A stretch of 51,256 nucleotides of DNA from Acidimicrobiia bacterium. Lineage in GTDB: Bacteria > Actinomycetota > Acidimicrobiia > Spongiisociales > UBA5794. The translations under genes were made by a program, and so were the position numbers. Location: positions 1 through 51,256 of the forward strand of contig JABDJC010000033.1 of the NCBI GenBank assembly GCA_013003395.1, in the 5' to 3' direction. Positions 39,183 through 49,040 of this stretch are shown piece by piece. The notes beneath the pieces are model-generated. The model worked only from the letters and a program-made list of their open reading frames with translations. It did no database searches and was not told the origin of the DNA. Every line of letters starts with the position of its first letter. Position 1 is the first letter of the stretch.

Positions 39183-40856
39183 ATGGACCAGCAGCACCCG
39201 ATCTACGACCTGAGTAGTCGCATCGTCGACGACCTGGCGGAACTCCAGCCGGTGTCGGCCACGTATCTCGGCATTGCCGGTCACGACCACAGGTGGGACG
39301 ACGCCAGCCCAGCAGGACTCGAACGCGTCGCCGACTACGCCCGCGGAGCGCTCTACGAGATCGAAGCCCTGCCTCCGGCTCGGGACAAGTGGGAATCGCT
39401 CGCGATCGAGGTGGCCAAGACCATGCTCACCACGGAAATCGCCTACTTCGACTCCGGCGACCATCTGCTGGAGTTCGACAGTCTCGCATCGCGCGCCCAG
39501 GACTATCGACAGATCTTCGATCACATGGGCAAGGACACCACTCAGCACTGGCACAACATCGCTGCGCGGCTCGAGGGGATAGATGGTGCCTTCATGCGGT
39601 ACCGCTTGCTGCTCGATGAAGGACGCGCTCGCGGTCACGTGGTTGCAGCACGACAGATCCACGCGGTGGTCGAACAATGTCGCACGACGGCAGGCGAAGA
39701 GTCGTACTTCTCGACGCTGCGCCAAGAATTCATCGACTCCGGAATCAACGACTCGCCGCTGGAAGAGCGGATCGCCGCAGGCGTCGCACACGCGAAGGCC
39801 ACGTTCGGCTCCTTCGGTGACTACTTGGAGACCACGTATCTGCCTGATGCTGTCCAGGATGACGCCGCTGGCCGCGAGCGGTATCTACGGGCGGCGTATC
39901 GATTCCTGGGAACCGACATAGATCCAGAAGCGACGTACGCATGGGGATGGACCGAAGTCGAGCGCCTGCGAACGGCGATGGCCGAAGTCGCCGTAGAGAT
40001 ACAGCCAGGAGCGACAGTCGCTCAGGTCATCGAGCTGCTCAATCACGACCCGGAGCGCGCCGCTGCGGATCGTGCCGAGTTCGTGTCCTTCATCGAAGCT
40101 CGACTCGAAACCGCGCTCACCGAACTCGCCGGCACCCACTTCGACGTGCCCGAAGAAATCCGCGCGGTGACCGTGCAGCTCGCTCCACCCGGCGGCCCGC
40201 TGGGCGCCTACTACGTAGGTCCGAGCGAGGACTGGACTCGGCCGGGATCCGTTTGGTGGTCGCTGAAGGGCGATGGACCCTTCTCGCTCTTCGATGAAGT
40301 CTCGACGGCATATCACGAAGGCTTTCCGGGCCACCACCTCCAGGTGGGGATCCAGATGTCCATGTCCGAACACCTGACTCGACTCCACCGCATGATGGTG
40401 TGGTATCCCGGACTCGGCGAGGGTTGGGCGTTGTATTCGGAGAAGCTCATGCACGAGCTCGGCTACTTCGAGAAGCCGGACTACGTGTTCGGCTGGCTTG
40501 CCAGCCAGATGCTGCGAGCGTGCCGAGTGGTGATCGACCTCGGGAGCCACCTCGGCTTCGACATTCCGAACGACCAACCATTTCACCCTGGAGAAGGGTG
40601 GTCGTACGAAAACGGCGTCGAAATGCTCGTGAACTATGCGACGCTCGAGCAGGCATACGCCGAATCGGAGATGACTCGCTACCTCGGTTGGCCCGCTCAG
40701 GCGATCTCGTACAAGGTCGGCGAACGGGTCATTCTCGAACTACGCGAAGAACTCATGAAACGACCCGACTTCGACCTGAAAAAGTTCCACGCCGACCTGC
40801 TCGAGGTCGGTCCCGTGGGCCTCGACTTGCTCCGTTCGGTGATGCTCGGCGAATAA
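39183..40856 (+). CDS. DUF885 family protein (putative metallopeptidase)
   Basis: YHEGFPGHHLQVG, GLGEGWALYSEKLMHELGYF; AGGAG upstream favours ATG at 39183. Confidence 0.9.
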   Translation: MDQQHPIYDLSSRIVDDLAELQPVSATYLGIAGHDHRWDDASPAGLERVADYARGALYEIEALPPARDKWESLAIEVAKTMLTTEIAYFDSGDHLLEFDSLASRAQDYRQIFDHMGKDTTQHWHNIAARLEGIDGAFMRYRLLLDEGRARGHVVAARQIHAVVEQCRTTAGEESYFSTLRQEFIDSGINDSPLEERIAAGVAHAKATFGSFGDYLETTYLPDAVQDDAAGRERYLRAAYRFLGTDIDPEATYAWGWTEVERLRTAMAEVAVEIQPGATVAQVIELLNHDPERAAADRAEFVSFIEARLETALTELAGTHFDVPEEIRAVTVQLAPPGGPLGAYYVGPSEDWTRPGSVWWSLKGDGPFSLFDEVSTAYHEGFPGHHLQVGIQMSMSEHLTRLHRMMVWYPGLGEGWALYSEKLMHELGYFEKPDYVFGWLASQMLRACRVVIDLGSHLGFDIPNDQPFHPGEGWSYENGVEMLVNYATLEQAYAESEMTRYLGWPAQAISYKVGERVILELREELMKRPDFDLKKFHADLLEVGPVGLDLLRSVMLGE

Positions 40857-40902
40857 CAACGACCTCGGGACGGTTGACGATCTTGTCGCCAAGGAGGTCG
40901 AG

Positions 40903-41637
40903 ATGGCACCACGGCTCGAGATGAGTCCCCGCAGAGTCCGCGTCTTCTTCAACGGAATACCGGTTGTTGATTCGAACAACACACAGATGCTGTTCGGGCA
41001 GCGACCGTATCCGCTCTACTACTTCCCGCCAGAAACCGTCGCAACCGACTTGTTGTCTCCTTCCGGACGGACCGAGCAATCTCCAAGCCGCGGGACTGCG
41101 ACGTTCTACGACGTCGTAGTCGACGGCGATCGGGCGGCCGACGCCGCATGGTCCTATGAGGAGTCACCGGTCGCCGGTCTCGGAGGCCTGCTCTCGTTCG
41201 ATTGGTCGAGTCTCGACGTGTTCGAAGAAGACGAACAGGTCTACGTGCATCCCAAGGATCCGTATTCGAGAGTCGACATACTGCGAAGCTCACGTCACGT
41301 CGAGGTGTCCATCGACGGCCAGGTCGTGGCCGACACGACGCGGCCAACCATCCTCTTCGAAACTGGCTTACCGGCTCGCTACTACATACCGAAGATCGAC
41401 GTTCGGATGGATCTGATGCAGCCGAGCACGCTGCACACCGACTGTCCGTACAAGGGCACCGCCTCGTATTGGAGCCCGATGGTGAACGGGACGCTCCGTG
41501 AGAATCTCGCGTGGGAGTATCCGGTACCAACGCACGAATCTGTGAAGGTTGCGGGACTGGTGTCCTTCTACAACGAGAAGGTAGACGTCACGATCGACGG
41601 CGTTCTGCAGGAGCGTCCACGCACTCACTTCGCGTGA
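40903..41637 (+). CDS. DUF427 family protein, two tandem DUF427-like domains
   Basis: RVRVFFNGIPVVDS...YPLYYFP and HVEVSIDGQVVADTTRPTILFETGLPARYYIPKIDVRMDLMQPS...CPYKGTASYWS; RBS AAGGAGG. Confidence 0.87.
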   Translation: MAPRLEMSPRRVRVFFNGIPVVDSNNTQMLFGQRPYPLYYFPPETVATDLLSPSGRTEQSPSRGTATFYDVVVDGDRAADAAWSYEESPVAGLGGLLSFDWSSLDVFEEDEQVYVHPKDPYSRVDILRSSRHVEVSIDGQVVADTTRPTILFETGLPARYYIPKIDVRMDLMQPSTLHTDCPYKGTASYWSPMVNGTLRENLAWEYPVPTHESVKVAGLVSFYNEKVDVTIDGVLQERPRTHFA

Positions 41638-41698
41638 AGGCCGCCGCTGGCGCAGCGGGCTTGGTGTCTACAGTCTGACTCGGCGATACAGGACTCCG

Positions 41699-42553
41699 AT
41701 GACCGAACTGCACCATCCCCCAAGCCATCTGATCGATGCGGCCATCGCTTCGGCGCTCGCCGAGGACTTCGGCTTGGTTGGCGACATCACGTCGCACGCC
41801 GTCTTCAACGCCGACCACGTGAGTCGAGCATCCGTCGTTGCGCGCCGACAAGGAACCGTTGCGGGTGTTGCGATCGCCTCTCGAGTGTTCACCACCGTCG
41901 ACCCGGGCATCTCGGTCGAGGTGCTGCGACACGACGGACAACGAGTCGACCCAGGTGACGTGGTCCTGCGAATCTCTGGCTCGACTCGCGCGATTCTCTC
42001 CGCAGAGCGCGTCGCACTCAATTTCGCCGGCCGACTCTCTGGGATCGCGACGCTGACCGCCTCCTACGTCGCCGAAGTAGCGGACTCATCTGCCGCCATC
42101 ACTGACACACGCAAGACGACGCCAGGACTTCGCGCTCTGGAGAAATTTGCTGTCAGGGCCGGCGGCGGGCGGAACCATCGGTTCGGATTGAACGATGCGG
42201 TGATGATCAAAGACAATCACGTTGCCGCGGCAGGCGGGATCGCCTCTGCCGTGAACCGAGTTCGCGAGAGTATTGGACACACCGTTCGAGTTGAAGTCGA
42301 AGTCGACACGATCGAACAGCTGGTAGAACTGCTGTCCGTCGTCGAATTCGTCGACATCGTCTTGCTCGACAACATGTCGCTCGAGCAGCTCGAGCAGGCG
42401 GTCCGTCTCGTCAACGGCGCAATGGTCACCGAGGCCTCTGGCGGAGTGACACTGGCCACGGTGAAGCAGATTGCGGCGACTGGCGTCGATCTCATTTCGG
42501 TTGGAGCGCTCACGCATTCGGCGACCAACTTCGATCTCGGGCTGGATTTCTGA
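41699..42553 (+). CDS. nadC: Nicotinate-nucleotide pyrophosphorylase (carboxylating)
   Basis: ALNFAGRLSGIATLT, DTRKTTPGLRALEKFAVRAGGGRNHRFGLNDAVMIKDNH, EVEVDTIEQL, LLDNMS. Confidence 0.97.
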   Translation: MTELHHPPSHLIDAAIASALAEDFGLVGDITSHAVFNADHVSRASVVARRQGTVAGVAIASRVFTTVDPGISVEVLRHDGQRVDPGDVVLRISGSTRAILSAERVALNFAGRLSGIATLTASYVAEVADSSAAITDTRKTTPGLRALEKFAVRAGGGRNHRFGLNDAVMIKDNHVAAAGGIASAVNRVRESIGHTVRVEVEVDTIEQLVELLSVVEFVDIVLLDNMSLEQLEQAVRLVNGAMVTEASGGVTLATVKQIAATGVDLISVGALTHSATNFDLGLDF

Positions 42554-42569
42554 CCTCCAGACGCGTCGA

Positions 42570-42597
42570 GGCCCGGTGCCACCAGCAGCACCGGGCC
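42570..42597 (+). terminator. Terminator-like hairpin after nadC
   Basis: GGCCCGGTGC (8-nt loop) GCACCGGGCC, perfect 10-bp stem, 17 bp after the nadC stop. Confidence 0.6.
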
Positions 42598-42784
42598 CGA
42601 CAAACCCGGAAGTCCGTGGAAGCCATACCCAACCACGTCTCCGCAGGCTCTGTCTCGGCGTTTCCGCCGAATCCCCCATTTGAACTGCTCGCTGAACCCC
42701 CGAACACCGAGCAATGTCCCTGCAAAACACAATCTGTCAGATAGCAACCACTCTGGGTAGTCACAAAGAAGCGGTGCACAAACG

Positions 42785-42792
42785 GACTAGTC
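42785..42792. promoter_or_regulatory. GACTAGTC palindrome, copy 5
   Basis: CAAACGGACTAGTCACCTGG, 18 bp upstream of the ankyrin gene ATG. Confidence 0.4.
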
Positions 42793-42810
42793 ACCTGGCA
42801 GACTTTCAGC

Positions 42811-43437
42811 ATGGAACTCATCTCTGCAATCCAGGGCCACGACCACGACAGAATGCGAGCCCTGTTGTCGGCTGACCCGGCATCTGCTTCCAGATCCGAC
42901 AGCTCGGGGGTCTCGCCTCTGCTCCACGCCGCGTACGTCAAGAACGACGAAGCGATCAAGATGCTGCTGTCAGTCCGGCCAAGCCTCGACTTCCATGAAG
43001 CCGCAGCAACGGGGCAGACGTCGCACCTGTGGGACATGGGAGCCGGCGACCACGGCCACTCGGCAGATGGATGGACGCCTCTGCACCTGGCGAGCTTCTT
43101 CGGCCATCGGGAAGCCGTCGATGCGCTGCTGCAGCGCGAAGCGGACGTCAATGCTCGAAGCATCAACGGACTCGCAAACAACCCGCTCCACGCGGCGGCC
43201 GCTGGAGGCCATACGGAAATCTGCAGATCGTTGATCGCTCACGGCGCCGACCCCAACAGCATCCAGGCCGGCGGATACAGCCCTCTGCACGCTGCCGCGA
43301 AGGACGGAAACAGGGAACTTGCCCGTCTCCTGCTCGAGGCCGGAGCTCGGACCGATGTGACGACCGACGCCGGCGAAACCCCGGCCCAGTTGGCACGCGA
43401 AGCCGGGCACGTCGACCTGGCTGCGGAGCTTCGTTGA
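42811..43437 (+). CDS. Ankyrin-repeat protein
   Basis: DGWTPLHLASFFGHREAVDALLQREADVNARS, NNPLHAAAAGGHTEICRSLIAHGADPN, GYSPLHAAAKDGNRELARLLLEAGA. Confidence 0.94.
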   Translation: MELISAIQGHDHDRMRALLSADPASASRSDSSGVSPLLHAAYVKNDEAIKMLLSVRPSLDFHEAAATGQTSHLWDMGAGDHGHSADGWTPLHLASFFGHREAVDALLQREADVNARSINGLANNPLHAAAAGGHTEICRSLIAHGADPNSIQAGGYSPLHAAAKDGNRELARLLLEAGARTDVTTDAGETPAQLAREAGHVDLAAELR

Positions 43438-43599
43438 CTCGTTGTCAACTCTGCGTATTCGGCAGTAACTGGGGGTGGCAATCGACGCGACCTTCATATA
43501 TCCTGCATACGTCGCTTGCATATGGGAATGGGGACTTGCGAGCGACAAATCCCCCGCGTATTGACAAGTAACGCGCGGTTCGATCCCCGAGGGAGCACC

Positions 43600-46500
43600 A
43601 TGAAACTTCGCCGTCGCGCCATCACCCTGATGGCCGTGGTAGCAATGGTCGGATCAGTCTTTGCGACTGGTGCTGTGGCCGCCACGCCGAATACCGATCG
43701 AGGAGACGCACCAATTCGTCTCCGTGTCGACACGTTCTCACCGCAGCGCGGCGAGGTCGCAAACATCCCGGCGCACCTGCGCTCGAACGGTGTTGCCGAA
43801 GGCCAACGTGGCTACTACATCGTGCAGTTCGACGGACCGATCGCTCAGGATGCCCGTGACGCAGTCGCCGCTCAGGGTGCAGAGATCCTCTCGTACATAC
43901 CTGACTTCGCGTACAAGGTGCGAATGAATCCGGCGCAGGCTCGCAAGGTCAGCGCTCTCGACGCAACCAGCTGGGTTGGCGTCTTCGAGCCGGGCTTCAA
44001 GATCGACCCAGACGTCAGTCGCGAAGGCGTCAACACCTATCGCGTCGACCTCGAGAACGGAGCCAACGGTGCCGCCGCTCAAGGCCTCATCGCCGCAACG
44101 GGCGCAAGCATCGTGCAGCGAAATGGCCGCGTCCTCACCATTGCCGCGACCAGCGAGCAGATCGACGCCGTCGCAGGCGTCGTCGACGTCGCATGGATCT
44201 CCGACTTCTTGTTCTTCGAGAAGCACAACGAGTACGGCGCAGGTGTCATCATGGGCGCCAACGTTGCCAACAGTTCCGGCTACGACGGCTCCACCCAGAC
44301 GGTTGCCGTCGCCGACACCGGCATCGGTGACGGAACGACGTCGCCGCACGTCGACGTGAACGGTCGCGTCACGGCGGTATTCGACTGGCCCGCCTCGAGC
44401 GCTCCTACCTGCTACACGGCCTTCCCGGACGGGGCGCAGGACGTCGACTCCGGCCACGGCACGCACACTGCGCTCTCCGTACTCTCAGACGGTGGACCCG
44501 GAGGCGAAGGCAAGGGCACCGCTCCCGCCGCAAGCCTCGTGTTCCAGGCCACCGAGGATTACGCAGACCTCTTCGGAGTCTGTGCCGGTTCGCCGGACGG
44601 GTACTACCTGCTCGGCCTCCCAGATGATCTGAACGACCTGTATCAGCAGGCGTACAACGCAGGTGCTCGTGTGCATTCGAACAGCTGGGGAAGCTCAGTT
44701 GCCGGCGACTACACCACGAGCAGCGAGCAGACGGACGAGTTCACCTGGAACAACACGGACATGCTCATCACGTTCTCCGCAGGCAACTCGGGCACAGACG
44801 CCAACAACAACGGCGTGGTCGACGATGACTCGATCGGCGCACCGGCTACTGCGAAGAACGTGCTGACGGTCGGCGCCAGCGAGAACGAACGGGCAGACAA
44901 CTTCCCGTGCGACTCGACCAGTGGCGCCGCTTGCTCAGGCGTCAACGACATCTTCACCTACGGCTCTGCATGGCCCGGCGACTTCAGTGCTCCACCGATT
45001 TCCACCGACCAGAGCGCAGGCAACGCCGAGCAGATGGCTGCGTTCTCGAGCCGTGGACCGACCGACGACGGTCGCATCAAGCCAGACGTCGTCGCACCAG
45101 GCACATGGGTGCTGTCCGGCTTCTCGGATCTCTACCAAGAGTTCTACGACGGATCGGCCAACCCGCAGAACGGCGCTTGGCAGTACGACGGTTGGGGCTT
45201 CCCTCTCAACGAGGAATACAAGTACATGGGCGGCACGTCGATGTCGAACCCCTTGGCGGCAGGAGCTGCGGCAGTTGTACGCGACTACTACAACAAGGCG
45301 CACAGCGTCGATGCAAGCGCTGCCTTGACCAAGGCGACCCTCATCAACTCTGCCGTCGACATGTTGGACGAGAACAACGACGGTGCCGACGACAACGACT
45401 TCCCGATTCCGAACTCGCACGAGGGTTGGGGTCGGATCGATCTCGCAAACGCCGTCGACGGCAGCGCAGAGTTCGTCGACGCCGCCGGCCTCACCACAGG
45501 TGGAAGCGATACCTACAACTACACGGCAACAGCCGGTGGCGTATTCAAGGTGACGCTGGCTTACAGCGACTTCCCATCGACGGCAACGGCCAGCTCGAAC
45601 CTGGTCAACGACCTAGACCTCGTCGTGACGGCACCTGACGGGACGACCACGTACGTAGGCAACAACTTCAGCAGTGGCTGGAGCCAGACCGGCGGATCAG
45701 AGGACCGGACGAACAACGTCGAGAACGTGTACATCCAGGCGGCATCGTCAGGCACCTACACCGTCGAAGTCGTCGGTTTCAACGTTCCTTTCGGTCCACA
45801 GCCGTACGCACTGGTCGTCGACGGAGGCGCAACCGGCCCTGTCGACAACCCACCAACAGTGAGCGTCGATGCTCCTGCGAATGGGGCAACCGTGTCGGGA
45901 ACCATCACGGTGGACACCACCGCCAGCGATGACAACGGCGTCTCCAGCGTCGAAGTCTTCGTCGACGGAGCATCAATCGGATTCGACACCGGCACCGGCG
46001 TCAGCTTCGACACCACCACCGTCAACGACGGAACGGTATCGATCAGCGCCACCGCCACCGACACCATCGGCCAGACCGCAACCGACAGCGTCACGGTCAC
46101 CGTCGACAACGTCGTGGTTGACGATCCACCGACGGTCTCCATCGACTCGCCGACTCGCGGGCGGATCGACGGCACGATCACCATCATCACTTCGTCTTCG
46201 GACGACATCGGTGTGGCAAGCGTCGAGGTCTTCGTCGAAGGCGCCTCGGTTGGATTCGACACCGGAAGCGGGGTCGTGTGGAACAGCGCCACGGTGCCGA
46301 ACGGTCGCACCGAGATCTCGGCAGTCGCAACGGACACGTCGGGCCAGACGGCGAGCGACCAAGTGAACGTCAACGTGCAGAACACCACGACGGACACACC
46401 GCCGACGGTGACGGTCGACGCTCCGACTGACGGCGCAACCGTCGCCGGCACGATCACGATCGACACCACCGCCAGCGACGACAACGGCGTCTCCAGCGTC

Positions 46501-47319
46501 GAAGTCTTCGTCGACGGAGCATCAATCGGATTCGACACCGGCACCGGCGTCAGCTTCGACACCACCACCGTCAACGACGGAACGGTGTCGATCAGCGCCA
46601 CCGCCACCGACACCATCGGCCAGACCGCGACCGACGCGGTGAGCGTGACGGTGGACAACGTCCCGAACGACGATCCACCGACGGTTACGGTCGACGCTCC
46701 GACTGACGGCGCAACCGTCGCCGGCACGATCACGATCGACACCACCGCCAGCGATGACAACGGCGTCTCCAGCGTCGAAGTCTTCGTCGATGGAGCATCA
46801 ATCGGATTCGACACGGGCACCGGCGTCGCCTTCGACACCACCACGGTGGCTGACGGAGGACTGACGATTTCGGCAACAGCGACCGACACGGTCGGCCAGA
46901 CGGCGACCGACACCATTGCGGTCATCGTCGACAACGTCGTCGGCGGAACCGACATGCACATCGGCGATCTCGACGGAACGTCGGCAGAAGTGGGATCCAC
47001 CCGCTACACCGCCACGGTCACGGCTCGCGTGCACGACGACTCCGAAGCAGCAGTCGCAGGCGTCACGGTCAACTTCAGTTACGTCGTGCGGGATCGCACG
47101 CAGACCATGTCTTGCGTCACTGACAGCGCCGGCAGCTGTAGCGCTACCACGCGGAGAGTGAACACGTCGACCAACTTGGACGGGATCGACATCTCGGTCA
47201 CCTCGGTGACCGGTGGCTCACTCACCTACAACGCAGGAGCGAACCACGATCCTGACGGTGACAGCGATGGCACCTCGATCATCGTCCTGCCTCCGGCGGG
47301 TGCGCAGTTCGCTCGCTAG
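43600..47319 (+). CDS. Large secreted subtilisin-like (S8) protease with tandem Ig-like domains
   Basis: MKLRRRAITLMAVVAMVGSVFATGAVA signal; VAVADTGIGDG (Asp), GHGTHTALSV (His), GGTSMSNPLAAGAAAV (Ser); four about 90-aa PPTVsVDaPtxGatVxGTITIxTTASDDnGVsSVEVFVDGASIGFDTGTGV... modules. Confidence 0.94.
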   Translation: MKLRRRAITLMAVVAMVGSVFATGAVAATPNTDRGDAPIRLRVDTFSPQRGEVANIPAHLRSNGVAEGQRGYYIVQFDGPIAQDARDAVAAQGAEILSYIPDFAYKVRMNPAQARKVSALDATSWVGVFEPGFKIDPDVSREGVNTYRVDLENGANGAAAQGLIAATGASIVQRNGRVLTIAATSEQIDAVAGVVDVAWISDFLFFEKHNEYGAGVIMGANVANSSGYDGSTQTVAVADTGIGDGTTSPHVDVNGRVTAVFDWPASSAPTCYTAFPDGAQDVDSGHGTHTALSVLSDGGPGGEGKGTAPAASLVFQATEDYADLFGVCAGSPDGYYLLGLPDDLNDLYQQAYNAGARVHSNSWGSSVAGDYTTSSEQTDEFTWNNTDMLITFSAGNSGTDANNNGVVDDDSIGAPATAKNVLTVGASENERADNFPCDSTSGAACSGVNDIFTYGSAWPGDFSAPPISTDQSAGNAEQMAAFSSRGPTDDGRIKPDVVAPGTWVLSGFSDLYQEFYDGSANPQNGAWQYDGWGFPLNEEYKYMGGTSMSNPLAAGAAAVVRDYYNKAHSVDASAALTKATLINSAVDMLDENNDGADDNDFPIPNSHEGWGRIDLANAVDGSAEFVDAAGLTTGGSDTYNYTATAGGVFKVTLAYSDFPSTATASSNLVNDLDLVVTAPDGTTTYVGNNFSSGWSQTGGSEDRTNNVENVYIQAASSGTYTVEVVGFNVPFGPQPYALVVDGGATGPVDNPPTVSVDAPANGATVSGTITVDTTASDDNGVSSVEVFVDGASIGFDTGTGVSFDTTTVNDGTVSISATATDTIGQTATDSVTVTVDNVVVDDPPTVSIDSPTRGRIDGTITIITSSSDDIGVASVEVFVEGASVGFDTGSGVVWNSATVPNGRTEISAVATDTSGQTASDQVNVNVQNTTTDTPPTVTVDAPTDGATVAGTITIDTTASDDNGVSSVEVFVDGASIGFDTGTGVSFDTTTVNDGTVSISATATDTIGQTATDAVSVTVDNVPNDDPPTVTVDAPTDGATVAGTITIDTTASDDNGVSSVEVFVDGASIGFDTGTGVAFDTTTVADGGLTISATATDTVGQTATDTIAVIVDNVVGGTDMHIGDLDGTSAEVGSTRYTATVTARVHDDSEAAVAGVTVNFSYVVRDRTQTMSCVTDSAGSCSATTRRVNTSTNLDGIDISVTSVTGGSLTYNAGANHDPDGDSDGTSIIVLPPAGAQFAR
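45850..46935 (+). repeat. Four tandem Ig-like coding repeats with near-identical DNA blocks
   Basis: GACACCACCGCCAGCGA(T/C)GACAACGGCGTCTCCAGCGTCGAAGTCTTCGTCGA... at about 45913, 46462 and 46738; a diverged copy lies between the first two. Confidence 0.9.
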
Positions 47320-47339
47320 TCGAGATCCGTCGAACACCA

Positions 47340-47369
47340 AGAAGGGGAGGGCGTATGCCCTCCCCTTCT
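47340..47369 (+). terminator. Terminator-like hairpin
   Basis: AGAAGGGGAGGGC gtat GCCCTCCCCTTCT, perfect 13-bp stem, 20 bp after the S8 protease stop. Confidence 0.8.
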
Positions 47370-47393
47370 GCATTGCATCGAGCACTCAGCCGA

Positions 47394-47708
47394 CTACATC
47401 TCGATGGTTTCTCCGACGATCACAGAACCGCCGGCATCCAGGTGCGGGCAGCCCTTTGCGATCGCGATCGCATCGTCGAGCGAGCCGGCACTCACGAGGC
47501 TGTAGCCCGTGACGGGGTCAGCTCCGCCACCATCGGAAACAGAACCGTCGGCACTTATCGTCCTGGCCTGCCCGACAGGAGCACCGCCGTCGACCAGCGA
47601 TTCGCCGAGGCCACCTAGCCAACCGCTCCAGGCCGCCATCACCTTGGCGCCCTCTTCTTCGGTTTCGGGCATCGAGCCACCCTTGTACGTCAACAGATAC
47701 TTCGCCAC
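47394..47708 (-). CDS. YCII-related (DGPF-type) small protein
   Basis: MAKYLLTYKGGSMPETEEEGAKVMAAWSGWLGGLGESLVDGGAPVGQARTIS...GYSLVSAGSLDDAIAIAKGCPHL. Confidence 0.85.
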   Translation of the reverse strand: MAKYLLTYKGGSMPETEEEGAKVMAAWSGWLGGLGESLVDGGAPVGQARTISADGSVSDGGGADPVTGYSLVSAGSLDDAIAIAKGCPHLDAGGSVIVGETIEM

Positions 47709-47804
47709 TGTCGGCCTCCTCGTATTTCAGGGGCGTGTTCCCCATCTACAGAAGCGACGAACAGGTAGTTGGCCAATCGACAGCAATCTGAAATCTCAGG
47801 ATCC

Positions 47805-49040
47805 TCAACCGAGTTCCGCGAGACGCTGCCTGAGGAATTGCTGCTCCGCTGGATTGTCCGTCAGTTCGACGGCCCTCGCGTAGGCGAGCGCGGCCTCTTC
47901 AACTGAACCAATCCTTCGCAGCAGGTCGGCCCGCGCGGAGTGAAACAGGTGATATCGACTCAACGGCTCCTCCAATTCCGCCATCAGGTCCAGCCCCGCC
48001 GAGGGGCCTCGCAAGACGGAGACGGCGACCGCCCGATTCAGCGCAACAACCGGTGTCGGCAGCATCTCGACGAGAACGTCGTAGCTCGCCACGATTCTTC
48101 CCCAGTCGGTATCTCGAGCTGAAGCGGCTACGCAGTGGGCCGCTGCGATTTCCGCCTGCAATTGGTAGGGACCTGTTCGGTCCAACCGACGAGCCCGCTC
48201 GGTGAGACCAACACCTACACGAATCGCGTCATGATCCCATTGCGAGCGATCCTGATCACCCAGCAAGACCATCTCCCCTCTCGCATCGAAACGTGCAGCT
48301 TGACGCGCCGAGTGCAACACCATCAGGGCCAACAGTCCGATCACCTCCGGCTCATCTGGCATCAGCTCGACAAGGACCGAGGTGAGCCGCATTGCCTCTG
48401 ACGCCAGGTCCGTCCTTTGCGGCACCGCTCCTGACGTGGCGAGATAGCCCTCGTTGAAGATGAGATACAGCACCCCGAGGACTGCGTCGATCCGGTCGCC
48501 GAGCGCATGATCTGGCGGAACCCGATAGGGGATGTTCGCATCCCGGATCTTTCGCTTGGCACGGACGATGCGTTGCGCCATCGTCGCTTCCGGCACGAGG
48601 AACCCCCGTGCGATCTCCGGTGTGGTCAAACCGCCGAGGGTCCGCAAGGTCAACGCCACCTGCGCCTCCGGGGCGAGTGAAGGGTGACAGCACGTGAATA
48701 TGAGTCGCAACTGATCGTCATTCAGTTGCGAGTCGCTCATGTCGCCGTCGTCTCGACTGGCATCGAGTTCCGCCAAGTACTGCAGTGTTTCTTGTTTTCG
48801 CGCAAACGTTGCGTCACGCCTGAGACGATCGATTGCCGAGTTCCTCGCCGTTGTCGTGATCCACGCGGCCGGGTTGTTCGGCACACCCCGTCTCCATGCG
48901 ACGAGCGCCTTGGTGAGCGCTTCCTGTAGTGAATCTTCTGCGAGGCCGATATCACCGACTTGTCCGATCAGGGTCGCCAGCACGCGTCCGTACTCACGTC
49001 GAAACACCTGCTCGACCGCACCGACTGCAGCGTCGGTCAC
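47805..49040 (-). CDS. ECF-type sigma factor with C-terminal extension (ECF42/YCII-associated type)
   Basis: [75 protein letters not shown]...; long C-terminal helical region; GTG start overlaps the upstream stop. Confidence 0.9.
   Translation of the reverse strand: MTDAAVGAVEQVFRREYGRVLATLIGQVGDIGLAEDSLQEALTKALVAWRRGVPNNPAAWITTTARNSAIDRLRRDATFARKQETLQYLAELDASRDDGDMSDSQLNDDQLRLIFTCCHPSLAPEAQVALTLRTLGGLTTPEIARGFLVPEATMAQRIVRAKRKIRDANIPYRVPPDHALGDRIDAVLGVLYLIFNEGYLATSGAVPQRTDLASEAMRLTSVLVELMPDEPEVIGLLALMVLHSARQAARFDARGEMVLLGDQDRSQWDHDAIRVGVGLTERARRLDRTGPYQLQAEIAAAHCVAASARDTDWGRIVASYDVLVEMLPTPVVALNRAVAVSVLRGPSAGLDLMAELEEPLSRYHLFHSARADLLRRIGSVEEAALAYARAVELTDNPAEQQFLRQRLAELG

Noticed and set aside
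41644-41658. CCGCTG-gcg-CAGCGG hairpin after the DUF427 gene
   Set aside because: Short 6-bp stem with no U-tract; too common in high-GC DNA to call a terminator.
42598-42784. Possible ncRNA or riboswitch in the nadC-ankyrin gap
   Set aside because: The gap is unusually long for this window, but apart from the nadC hairpin and GACTAGTC no recognisable riboswitch core or strong fold was found by eye.
45756-47000. 414-aa minus-strand ORF rich in Val/Ser/Thr
   Set aside because: Exactly antisense to the Ig-like repeats; its apparent repeats are a mirror of the sense repeats.
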